Part shown: in pieces, positions 6,471 to 12,180 of the stretch
Position numbering within the stretch: position 1 is the first letter of the stretch
Layout of the letters: every line of letters begins with the position of its first letter
Source of the DNA: Sulfurimonas sp.
GTDB taxonomy: Bacteria; Campylobacterota; Campylobacteria; Campylobacterales; Sulfurimonadaceae
Direction: 5' to 3'
NCBI GenBank assembly: GCA_002733945.2
Contig: NVXO02000002.1
Location: 324,799 to 336,978, forward strand
DNA length: 12,180 bases
Program-made: the position numbers and the translations under genes
The notes under the pieces: generated by a model
Seen by the model: only the letters and a program-made list of their open reading frames with translations
What the model was told of the DNA's origin: nothing
Databases searched by the model: none

Positions 6471-7054
6471 AACTTTACTCTAAGACCAAAAGAAAAATAA
6501 GAACCTTCCATATTTAATTGTGTAGTCGTTGTTTTATTGTTTTGTATGCTTTCATCATCATAGACTGCGTTTAACATATACTCATAGGAAAATATATAAT
6601 CAATTTTACTTGTCACTATAATGGCTTTTACACCAAGTGAATATGAAGTTTTATCTTCAATTTTCACAACATTGTCAAGATATTTTATCCCTATATTTGT
6701 CAGATAGTTATAACGAATTAAAGGTCCGAATTTAATGTTTTCATAGCTATATAAAACAGGGAGTTCTAAAGAATATATATTTGTTAAGTAACTAGTTGTC
6801 ACACCTATAGATGGTTCTACTCCAAAACTATCATACATATCCATGCTTACACCTGCTCTGAGCCCTAGATTAAATTCAATTTCTTCAAAACCGTTACTGT
6901 AACCATTGCCTACATTATCTTCCAGAGTATAACTATAGGAAATAAAATTTAATGAATGTCCAAGTGTCAAGTCTATAAATATTTCATTTGCAAAACTTGA
7001 AGAGACTAACAGTCCCACCAATACTATCTTTCTTATAATTATTTTTATTATCAA
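6467..7054 (-). CDS. small outer-membrane beta-barrel protein B2
   Basis: A 195-residue exported protein with a signal peptide (about 1-22, ending SSSFA), a series of alternating polar and hydrophobic strands, Tyr-rich turns and a terminal phenylalanine (SYFSFGLRVKF), the signature of an outer-membrane barrel recognised by BamA. The length suits an eight-stranded OmpA/OmpW-like barrel. No pore or enzyme function can be assigned. The TTG start overlaps the stop of barrel A2 (TTGA), with AAGG about 8 nt upstream. It is closely related to the broken gene B1 at 9609-10183 (about 80-88 per cent of residues identical in the two halves, counted by hand), so the A-B pair has been duplicated. The strongest differences lie in predicted loops, for example DDESIQNNK against HDVSKNNNV. 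Confidence 0.86.
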   Translation of the reverse strand: MIIKIIIRKIVLVGLLVSSSFANEIFIDLTLGHSLNFISYSYTLEDNVGNGYSNGFEEIEFNLGLRAGVSMDMYDSFGVEPSIGVTTSYLTNIYSLELPVLYSYENIKFGPLIRYNYLTNIGIKYLDNVVKIEDKTSYSLGVKAIIVTSKIDYIFSYEYMLNAVYDDESIQNNKTTTTQLNMEGSYFSFGLRVKF

Positions 7055-7068
7055 AATTTAAACCTTAT
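7051..7068. repeat. 18-bp A-B gene junction, copy 2
   Basis: The 18 bases at 7051-7068 are identical to 10180-10197. Both cover the last codons of a barrel A gene, its TGA and the TTG of the following barrel B gene. Conservation of this exact junction shows that the A-B pair was duplicated as a unit, or is kept alike by gene conversion. Confidence 0.8.
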
Positions 7069-7635
7069 ACCTAAAGACAAGTAACTTCCACCTAAATTAA
7101 CCTGAGTGTCTGTGTAACCTGTTGAAGTTTTTTTATATTCATCATATGCAGCATCTAATAAATATTCATAAGCAAATATTACATTAATATTTCTAGTTTC
7201 TATAATTGTTTTTAGACCTAAAGAATAAGACTGTTTATCATCAAGAGTAGCTGTATAATCAGCATTTCGAACATTTATTCCCGATAGATAATTATACTTT
7301 ATAAACACTCCAGACTTAATAGTTTTGTATTTATACAGAAGTGGTACTTCAAGTGAATATATCTGAGCAACACTCGCTATTGGATCAAAGCCATCAATTA
7401 TGCTAAATCCTAATGCGGGTTCAGTTACGATAGTATCCGTTAAATTAATAGAATATCCAACACTTACACCAATTTGGTATATAGAACTACTTCCCTCAAT
7501 GCCAGCACCAGACATTTGATCCATTGTCACACTTTCTACCTCCACCTGACCTAAACACTTTGCCATTGATAAATCCATAAACAAATCACTTGCAAATACA
7601 TTTATCATAGGTAAAAGTAAAATACTGTATTTCAT
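7051..7635 (-). CDS. small outer-membrane beta-barrel protein A2
   Basis: A 194-residue protein from the ATG at 7635; a GTG one codon upstream is also open. Residues 1-15 (MKYSILLLPMINVFA) form a signal peptide, the body shows amphipathic strands, and the C-terminus SYLSLGIRFKF ends in Phe as outer-membrane barrels do. It is a more distant relative of B2 (shared YSLEVPLLYKY, SYSLGLK.II, YEYLLDA.Y, GSY.S.G.R.KF) and of A1. AAAGG lies only a few nt before the ATG, directly after the stop of the Gly-rich gene, so initiation may depend on coupling. Its stop overlaps B2's start. As in the other barrel genes no function beyond an envelope barrel can be read; a role as surface receptor, adhesin support or small-molecule channel is possible. 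Confidence 0.84.
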   Translation of the reverse strand: MKYSILLLPMINVFASDLFMDLSMAKCLGQVEVESVTMDQMSGAGIEGSSSIYQIGVSVGYSINLTDTIVTEPALGFSIIDGFDPIASVAQIYSLEVPLLYKYKTIKSGVFIKYNYLSGINVRNADYTATLDDKQSYSLGLKTIIETRNINVIFAYEYLLDAAYDEYKKTSTGYTDTQVNLGGSYLSLGIRFKF

Positions 7636-7640
7636 CACCT

Positions 7641-8204
7641 TTAGAAATCTACATCTATTATATTTTCTTTTGAAATATTTACACCTTTGTCCCAGTTATT
7701 ATATTCAAATTTTTTATACGAATTTCCGTTTATGGTTGCATAGTGCATTGTAGCAATCATAGTATAGTTTTCACTTAAATTTAATGTTATGCTACTAACA
7801 TTATCTAAAGTGATTGTTTTTTTAACCATGTTTGTAACTCGAGGGTATTTAATATCATTGTTTAGAAAAAAAATCACATATTGGTTAATTTTCAAATTCT
7901 TTACTAACATTTTTTGTCCATTTTTAAATACTGTGGTCTTAGCCAGACCATTTATCCAAGAATAACTGTTGATAAATTTTTTGAATCTTACATGTGTAAA
8001 TGTTTCAATATAGATATCATCCCCAACCCCATTTACTTTTTTTGTTATTTGTACTTTACCAAACTTATCGCTATTATCTTCTTTTCCAAAGCTCCCACCG
8101 CCGGATGTGCTCCCACCGCCGGATGTGCTTCCACCGCCGCCACCGCCACCGCCAGCAAAAACCGTTGATACACATAATACTGCAATAAATAATACTTTAA
8201 ACAT
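7641..8204 (-). CDS. secreted protein with N-terminal poly-glycine tract, unknown function
   Basis: A 187-residue protein. Residues 1-17 (MFKVLFIAVLCVSTVFA) form a signal peptide with an A-x-A-like site (VFA), and the mature protein would start exactly with eight glycines (18-25), followed by two STSGGG units and SFGKE. The rest (about 45-187) is a soluble, beta-rich domain with no cysteine, no membrane segment and no family I recognise; it ends NIIDVDF. Cys11 lies inside the hydrophobic core (AVLC) and does not fit a lipobox. The ATG has AAGGA six nt upstream. The gene sits between the propeller lipoprotein and barrel A2 in the operon. The glycine stretch could be a flexible tether or a processing site. 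The local base composition is strikingly GC-rich against the AT-rich neighbourhood because of the GGC/GGT codons. Confidence 0.8.
   Translation of the reverse strand: MFKVLFIAVLCVSTVFAGGGGGGGGSTSGGGSTSGGGSFGKEDNSDKFGKVQITKKVNGVGDDIYIETFTHVRFKKFINSYSWINGLAKTTVFKNGQKMLVKNLKINQYVIFFLNNDIKYPRVTNMVKKTITLDNVSSITLNLSENYTMIATMHYATINGNSYKKFEYNNWDKGVNISKENIIDVDF
8091..8126. repeat. 18-bp in-frame tandem repeat, two copies, in the Gly-rich linker
   Basis: Two perfect copies of an 18-bp unit (8091-8108 and 8109-8126), and a degenerate third start to about 8139, encode the STSGGG units of the exported Gly-rich protein. Unit length is a multiple of three, so slippage would change linker length without breaking the frame. 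Confidence 0.9.
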
Positions 8205-8220
8205 AATTAATCCTTTTCTT

Positions 8221-9423
8221 TTACTGTAATTTTAATGCAATGTTATTTGAATAATCATTGCCATTTATTGCGAAGTTTCCTTCACCGCTTAGTATAAGAC
8301 TACCTTCGTATACATCTATACTGTATATGTCTGCATCAACGGAAAAGTTTTCTACCTTTATAGTTATTCCATTCTTATCTACTATATAAAATGATCTTGA
8401 ACTACTACTATCAGGCATCAAAAAATCTCCTGCAAATATAACAGTATCACCGGAAATCTTAGTATCAAAAATCAAGCCTTGCATAGTCTCGATTTTAAAC
8501 TCTTCGTTTAATTCGCCATCCAAACTAAATGCAACTAAATTAGTATATTTGTAATCATTTTGTGAAAATGTAAAATTTCCTCCAATATAGACTAAACTAT
8601 TATCAACTTCTACTACAAATGCTTCATTTTTTATTTTGCTAAATTTACTTGTCAACTCTTCATCGATAGATCCGTTTGTATTGAGAACAACTATAGAAGA
8701 AGTCATACTGATAACATCTTCTTTTGTTGTATTTTCATCAGTTTCACCTGCTTCTTTAACAAATGTACCTGCTAAAATGTATTTATTGGCATCAAGTTTA
8801 GCTACATCGTTTATTTTTACAAATAAATACTCATTAAAGGGGATAAAGTCTTTATCTAAAACACCATTTTTTGAGATTTTTGCTATGCTATGTGCGATAT
8901 TATCATCATACCCACCAAATGAACCGGCAACTAACAAATTATTTTCATCTATCTCTATAATTTTAAAAACTGCTCCATTTATAGAGTTGTTGAAGTCCTC
9001 ATTAACTAATCCATTACTATTGAGTTTCACCAGATTATTTCTAGGTGTTCCATTAACATTGTTAAAACTTCCCCCAATGAAAACACCACTACTTGAGTTT
9101 ACAATACTAAATATTTTAACTTTTGTTTCATTCTCATCATTACTTCTGTTAGTAGAATTCTGATCACTTTCTTGAAGAAATATTGGAAGTTGAAAATTAC
9201 TTTTATTATCTCTATTGTTTGAAGTATAAGATATAGACAAGCCATTTTCTCCACCAAAAAGAATAGTACCATCGTCTAAAACACTTGATGTGTAAACATT
9301 TGAACTTTTGGATAATTGTGACGCCTCACTTATTGAAACTACTTGTGTAGATGTCCTTTGGTTGTCATCGTTTTGACATCCACTCACTAACAAGACTAAA
9401 AGACAAGAAAATAATATTTTCAA
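8221..9423 (-). CDS. lipoprotein with delta-60-type repeats, likely seven-bladed beta-propeller
   Basis: A 400-residue protein with a clean lipobox LVSGC (lipid attachment at Cys16). After a Ser/Asn-rich linker it shows a repeating pattern of about 45-60 residues: VFIGGSFNNVNGTPRNNLVK, then NLLVAGSFGG...IAKISKNGVLDKDF, YILAGTFVKE, LVYIGGNFTF...VAFSLDGELNEEF, VIFAGDFLMP and LILSGEGNF. This is the delta-60 repeat type (I/V-x-G-G-x-F...N-x-L-x-x-L-x-x-D/N-G-x-x-D). Starts at roughly residues 42, 103, 150, 203, 266, 315 and 364 give seven units, hence a seven-bladed propeller is likely; the first and last are the most degenerate. Propellers are usually binding scaffolds, so a partner-binding role at the membrane is inferred. 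The start is TTG with AAGGGG five nt upstream. It is the first gene of the coupled operon, downstream of a repeat-bearing promoter. Confidence 0.85.
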   Translation of the reverse strand: MKILFSCLLVLLVSGCQNDDNQRTSTQVVSISEASQLSKSSNVYTSSVLDDGTILFGGENGLSISYTSNNRDNKSNFQLPIFLQESDQNSTNRSNDENETKVKIFSIVNSSSGVFIGGSFNNVNGTPRNNLVKLNSNGLVNEDFNNSINGAVFKIIEIDENNLLVAGSFGGYDDNIAHSIAKISKNGVLDKDFIPFNEYLFVKINDVAKLDANKYILAGTFVKEAGETDENTTKEDVISMTSSIVVLNTNGSIDEELTSKFSKIKNEAFVVEVDNSLVYIGGNFTFSQNDYKYTNLVAFSLDGELNEEFKIETMQGLIFDTKISGDTVIFAGDFLMPDSSSSRSFYIVDKNGITIKVENFSVDADIYSIDVYEGSLILSGEGNFAINGNDYSNNIALKLQ

Positions 9424-9453
9424 ACTAACCCCTTTTTTTAAGGATTATGATAT

Positions 9454-9459
9454 AGTATA
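9454..9459 (-). promoter_or_regulatory. -10 element (TATACT) of the propeller-lipoprotein operon
   Basis: On the minus strand TATACT lies 30 nt upstream of the TTG start at 9423, followed by an A/T-rich leader and the AAGGGG ribosome site. The position of the -35 region (about 9477-9482) is taken up by the 7-bp tandem repeat. Within the 185-bp spacer 9424-9608 I see no other credible -10 and no ORF; the part 9501-9608 shows no structure I can name. Confidence 0.6.
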
Positions 9460-9488
9460 ATTTGTTATTTGTTATTTGTTATTTGTTA
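9460..9488. repeat. heptanucleotide tandem repeat (TTTGTTA)x4 in the operon promoter
   Basis: Four perfect copies of TTTGTTA occupy 9461-9488, with one further base of period at 9460. The array begins directly upstream of the -10 element on the minus strand. Seven-base units do not keep the reading frame or the helical face, and copy-number change by slippage would alter promoter spacing, as known for the heptamer repeats upstream of the Haemophilus HMW adhesin genes. Confidence 0.95.
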
Positions 9489-9500
9489 CAATATGTAACA
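9484..9500. promoter_or_regulatory. perfect 7-3-7 palindrome, possible operator
   Basis: TGTTACA-ATA-TGTAACA is a perfect inverted repeat of 17 bp. Its left arm overlaps the last heptamer copy, and it lies 25-41 bp upstream of the -10 element of the lipoprotein operon. The size and symmetry fit a dimeric repressor or activator site, but no regulator gene is in the window and I do not recognise the consensus. Confidence 0.5.
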
Positions 9501-9608
9501 TATTTTAATAGTAATGCAGTTTGTAAAGTTGAAAATTCTATAGTCTCTTCACTTGTTTTATATAAAATGTTAATAGCTCACTGAAAGTAAGATATATTAA
9601 TCGAGTCT

Positions 9609-10183
9609 TCAAAACTTTACTCTAAGTCCAAAAGAAAAATAAGAACCTTGCATATCCAAGTCTGTAGTAGTTGTTACATTATTATTTTTACTAACATCAT
9701 GATATATCGCATCTAACATATACTCATAAGAAAATATATAATCAATTTTAGTTGTTACTATTATGGCTTTTAGGCCAAGTGAATATGAAGTTTTATTTTC
9801 AATTTTCACAACACTCTCAAGATGTTTTATCCCTATATTTGTTAGATAGTTATAACGAACTAATGGTCCAAATTTAACATTTTCATATTTATATAAAACT
9901 GGCAGTTCAATAGAATATATATTTGTTAAGAAACTAGTTGTCACACCTATCGATGGCTCTGACTATCATATATATCAATGCTTGTACCTGCTCTAAGTCC
10001 TAGATTAAATTCAACTTCTTCATAACCGTTACTGTAACCATTACCTGCATTGTCTTCCAAAGTATAACTATACGAAATAAAATTTAATGAATGTCCAAGT
10101 GTTAAGTCTACAAATATTTCATTTGCAAAACTAGAAGAAATTAATAAACTCACTAGCACTATCTTTTTAATTATTTGTATCAA
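9609..10183 (-). pseudogene. outer-membrane beta-barrel B1, frameshifted copy of B2
   Basis: This is a duplicate of the B2 barrel gene, interrupted in the middle. The first part, from the TTG at 10183, encodes a signal peptide and the barrel start up to IDIYDS, then reads SQSHR and stops at 9947-9949. The second part (about 9966 to 9609), in another frame, continues EPSIGVTTSFLTN and runs to the intact end SYFSFGLRVKF. Alignment with B2 shows the cause: where B2 has TTTGGAGTAGAACCATC after GATAGT, B1 has CAGAGCCATC, a 7-nt deletion with two substitutions. Apart from this the copy is well kept, with no other stop, so the lesion looks recent. A GTG at 9944 could restart the second half but would lack a signal peptide. 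Sequencing error is possible in principle, though a 7-nt loss is not a typical one. Confidence 0.88.
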
Positions 10184-10197
10184 AATTTAAACCTTAT
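10180..10197. repeat. 18-bp A-B gene junction, copy 1
   Basis: Identical to 7051-7068. It spans the end of barrel A1 and the TTG start of barrel B1, overlapping as TTGA. Confidence 0.8.
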
Positions 10198-10791
10198 TCC
10201 AGCACTTATATGCCCACCATTTAAGTTTAGCTCACTGTTTATTATGATTATATTATTTACTGAATTAGTTTCAACAAAACTTTCTTTATATTTTGCATTG
10301 AAAATATACTCATATTTTAAAAATAAATCTATTATCTCTCCACCACCGAAGATAATTTTTGCACCTAAACTAAACGAATCTTTATTTTTAAATCTTACTG
10401 AATCAGATACTGCTTCTGTTGTAATTTCTGGATAATAGTTATATTTAGCTAATAGACCATATTTAATATTACTATCCTTATACATAATTGGTATTTCCAA
10501 TGCGTACATAGGGGAAATACTAAGTGTTTGTCCAGAGTTTTGTAAGTAACCTGTGCCAAGAGATGGTTCAAGGAGAAGATTTTTATATATATAAAATGAA
10601 TAGCCAACTTTTACTTCAAACATTGAAGTTCCAATCTCGCTACTATTACTGATAGGTGATGAGGAAGTAATATAACTTACCGAGTCCAACTTAACAGTCC
10701 CTATTGATATCCCTTGGGATAGATCAAGAAAGAATTCATCAGCAAAACTAAAAGAAACCAACAAACTAAGGAGTACTATTTTTAATATCAA
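10180..10791 (-). CDS. small outer-membrane beta-barrel protein A1
   Basis: A 203-residue protein with signal peptide (1-17, ending FSFA), amphipathic strands and a terminal phenylalanine (GGHISAGIRFKF). It shares with A2 and B2 the features ALEIP.(M/L)YK, a KYNY segment, SFSLGAK.I, YEYIFNAKY and the final strand, but is the most divergent of the set. The start is TTG, with AAGGG seven nt upstream; no nearby ATG would keep the signal peptide. It begins 40 nt after purA's stop and overlaps the broken barrel B1 by TTGA, so this is the upstream A-B pair. A TATAAT within the last codons of purA may serve as its promoter. Function beyond an outer-membrane barrel is unknown. Confidence 0.84.
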   Translation of the reverse strand: MILKIVLLSLLVSFSFADEFFLDLSQGISIGTVKLDSVSYITSSSPISNSSEIGTSMFEVKVGYSFYIYKNLLLEPSLGTGYLQNSGQTLSISPMYALEIPIMYKDSNIKYGLLAKYNYYPEITTEAVSDSVRFKNKDSFSLGAKIIFGGGEIIDLFLKYEYIFNAKYKESFVETNSVNNIIIINSELNLNGGHISAGIRFKF

Positions 10792-10831
10792 AATTTAACC
10801 CTTGTTACTAAGCTAACCTGAGTAATAGACA

Positions 10832-12079
10832 TTAAAGTATTATAGTATCATCTCTTTCAGGTGATGTAGAGATTATACCAACTTTAGTTTTACTAATCTC
10901 TTCTATTGTTTTAACAAAGTCTTGAGCATCTTTAGGGAGTGCATCAAAAGTTCTTGCACCTACAGAGTTATTCCAGCCTTTGAAAGTTTTGTAAATTGGT
11001 TTTACATCATCTAAGTTTGATGGCATATAATCTATCTCTTTTCCTTCATATTCGTAAGCAACACAAAGTTTTACTTCGTCAAAACCATCAAGAACATCAA
11101 GTTTCATCAACGCAAGTTCATCACAACCATTGAGACGTGCTGCGTGACGAGTAGCTACTGCGTCAAACCAACCACAACGTCTTGCACGACCTGTTGTAGT
11201 ACCAAACTCATTACCTTGTTCACCAAGACGTTTACCATCTTCACCAAAGTCTTCAGAAGGGAAAGGTCCATTACCAACGCGAGTACAGTAAGCTTTTACA
11301 ATACCTATAACTTTACCGATGTCTTTAGGGTTGATACCAAGACCAGTACAAGCACCAGCAGACACAGTTGCTGATGATGTAACATAAGGATAAGTTCCGT
11401 GATCAATATCTAAAAGTGTACCTTGGGCACCCTCTAAGAGTATCTTTTTATCATCGTCAAGAGCTTTCCAGATAAGTTGTGTTGTATCTGTGATAAATGG
11501 AGCAAGTTTTTCACTATAACCCTCTAACTCTGCAAGTAACTCAGACTCTTTTGGAGTAGCGATTTCATAGATATCAAAAATTTGTCTGTTTTGCTCAAAA
11601 TACTCAATGATAGAAGCTGTAAGTTTTTTAGGATTTAAAAGTTCACCAACACGAAAACCAGTACGGTTAATCTTATCAGCATAAGCAGGCCCAATTCCCT
11701 TACCAGTAGTACCGATAGCCTTATCGCCTTTAAGACGCTCTTTTGCTTGGTCAATAAGTGCATGGTAGTAAAGGTTTAAGTGTGCTTTATCAGAGATAAA
11801 AAGACGACCTTCTAAACCTTCAAACTGAACCATCTCTTTGATGATAGACTCAGGAGATAAAACTACACCATTACCTACTACATTTATAGCCTTTGGATTA
11901 AGTACTCCAGAAGGAACTAGGTGTAGTGCAAACTTTACACCATCAACCCAAATAGTATGACCAGCATTATGACCACCTTGAGAACGACATACCATATCGT
12001 ACTCACAAGCTAATCTATCAACTATTTTACCCTTACCTTCATCACCCCATTGAATTCCTACTATTAAATCTGCTTTCAC
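10832..12079 (-). CDS. purA: adenylosuccinate synthetase
   Basis: PurA joins IMP and aspartate using GTP to make adenylosuccinate, the first step to AMP, in the cytoplasm. The 415-residue protein is full length for bacteria. The N-terminal GTP-binding loop [11 protein letters not shown] gives catalytic Asp13, and GGHNAGHTI gives the catalytic His41. [13 protein letters not shown], the [21 protein letters not shown] segment, and [12 protein letters not shown], the IMP/aspartate-binding parts, are all intact. The start is GTG, supported by TAAGGA six nt upstream; it overlaps the stop of hisZ by one base (TAGTG), so hisZ and purA are translated together. Codon use and base composition look less AT-extreme than in the envelope genes that follow. 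Confidence 0.99.
   Translation of the reverse strand: MKADLIVGIQWGDEGKGKIVDRLACEYDMVCRSQGGHNAGHTIWVDGVKFALHLVPSGVLNPKAINVVGNGVVLSPESIIKEMVQFEGLEGRLFISDKAHLNLYYHALIDQAKERLKGDKAIGTTGKGIGPAYADKINRTGFRVGELLNPKKLTASIIEYFEQNRQIFDIYEIATPKESELLAELEGYSEKLAPFITDTTQLIWKALDDDKKILLEGAQGTLLDIDHGTYPYVTSSATVSAGACTGLGINPKDIGKVIGIVKAYCTRVGNGPFPSEDFGEDGKRLGEQGNEFGTTTGRARRCGWFDAVATRHAARLNGCDELALMKLDVLDGFDEVKLCVAYEYEGKEIDYMPSNLDDVKPIYKTFKGWNNSVGARTFDALPKDAQDFVKTIEEISKTKVGIISTSPERDDTIIL
10839..10844 (-). promoter_or_regulatory. possible -10 (TATAAT) for barrel pair A1-B1, inside the end of purA
   Basis: A perfect TATAAT on the minus strand lies in the last codons of purA, 47 nt upstream of A1's TTG. There is no convincing -35 box. 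The 40-bp spacer 10792-10831 has only a weak imperfect hairpin (TTACT...AGTAA) and no T-tract, so read-through from purA is also possible. Confidence 0.4.
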
Positions 12080-12180
12080 TATATTTCCTTACTTATTATT
12101 TCTTCACAGAGTGCATCTGTGTATATTGCAAAACCTACTGATGTTAGGTCTTCATTCTTATATCTTCCACCACGTGCAAA
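12079..12180 (-). CDS. hisZ: ATP phosphoribosyltransferase regulatory subunit, C-terminal 33 residues
   Basis: The last 33 codons of a gene entering from the right edge. The readable end, [20 protein letters not shown] followed by [13 protein letters not shown], resembles the end of the HisRS-like domain in HisZ, where (A)RGGRYD and a GFAI/GFSI segment close the fold. HisZ partners short-form HisG in the first step of histidine synthesis. A hisZ-purA order is known to me from related Campylobacterota. A histidyl-tRNA synthetase would continue with an anticodon-binding domain, which is absent here, favouring HisZ. A 6-bp hairpin-like repeat (CACAGA-GTGCA-TCTGTG, 12105-12121) lies within the coding end. 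Confidence 0.75.
   Translation of the reverse strand, partial: FARGGRYKNEDLTSVGFAIYTDALCEEIISKEI

Noticed and set aside
7914-8188. Plus-strand open frames with PTAGCAPTAGCA or HRRMCSHRRMC repeats
   Set aside because: These repeats are the complement of the GGC/GGT/AGC linker codons of the Gly-rich secreted protein, so they are shadows.
8636-9163. 175-codon plus-strand open frame opposite the propeller lipoprotein
   Set aside because: It lies entirely antisense to a well-supported gene with lipobox and repeats, has no ribosome site or family features, and its Leu/Ser-rich composition is what the complement of that gene gives.
9460-9488. Short tandem repeat considered as a CRISPR array
   Set aside because: Units are 7 bp without spacers, and there are no cas genes.
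4496-10791. Phage, integrative element or transposon
   Set aside because: No integrase, transposase, structural phage gene, tRNA or flanking direct repeat can be seen in the window.
12105-12121. CACAGA-GTGCA-TCTGTG hairpin before purA considered as a riboswitch or attenuator
   Set aside because: It is only a 6-bp stem inside the hisZ coding end, with no T-tract and no conserved aptamer parts; it may be chance.

Overview
The window looks like chromosome of an AT-rich member of the Campylobacterota (formerly Epsilonproteobacteria), most likely a Sulfurimonas-type organism. The evidence is gene order and protein style: hisZ-purA, then fliJ-like, flagellar MgtE_N protein, DUF507 protein, carA and a small membrane protein, all on the minus strand. 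From memory this order matches the Campylobacter jejuni purA-to-carA block (Cj1498c to Cj1493c). Every gene I accept is on the minus strand, so transcription runs from high to low coordinates.

Housekeeping flanks. At the right end are the tail of hisZ and a complete purA (10832-12079), joined by a 1-nt stop/start overlap. On the left come a fliJ-like gene and its motE-like partner (4470 to 3530, overlapping by 4 nt), then DUF507 and carA (3455 to 1744, 5 nt apart), a four-helix membrane protein overlapping carA by 17 nt, and two tandem SCO/SenC copper-chaperone paralogues (1260-508 and 339 to beyond the window edge).

Accessory block (about 4496-10791). About 6.3 kb of envelope genes sits where fliJ would be expected directly after purA. 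Its first part is a pair of outer-membrane beta-barrel genes, 'A1' (10180-10791) and 'B1' (9609-10183); B1 is broken by a 7-nt deletion. After a 185-bp spacer there is a seven-gene, tightly coupled run: a lipoprotein with about seven delta-60-type propeller repeats (8221-9423), a secreted protein whose mature N-terminus is Gly8 plus Ser/Thr/Gly repeats (7641-8204), a second barrel pair A2 (7051-7635) and B2 (6467-7054), a membrane-anchored YiiX/C92-like permuted papain-fold hydrolase (5820-6470), a stand-alone subtilisin-propeptide-like secreted protein (5554-5823), and a kexin-type S8 serine protease lipoprotein lacking its own propeptide (4496-5557). From the barrel genes onward, successive genes overlap by TTGA or ATGA.

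Control. The only sizeable spacer in the block, upstream of the propeller lipoprotein, carries a TATACT -10 element, four perfect copies of a 7-bp tandem repeat, and a perfect 7-3-7 palindrome that overlaps the last repeat copy. Changes in repeat number would move the palindrome relative to the promoter, so phase-variable expression is a reasonable hypothesis. My overall reading, which is inference, is a variable cell-surface module: paralogous barrels, two exported or anchored partner proteins, and a lipid-anchored protease controlled by a trans-acting propeptide. No terminator was seen between the protease and the fliJ-like gene, so the block may be transcriptionally linked to flagellar genes.
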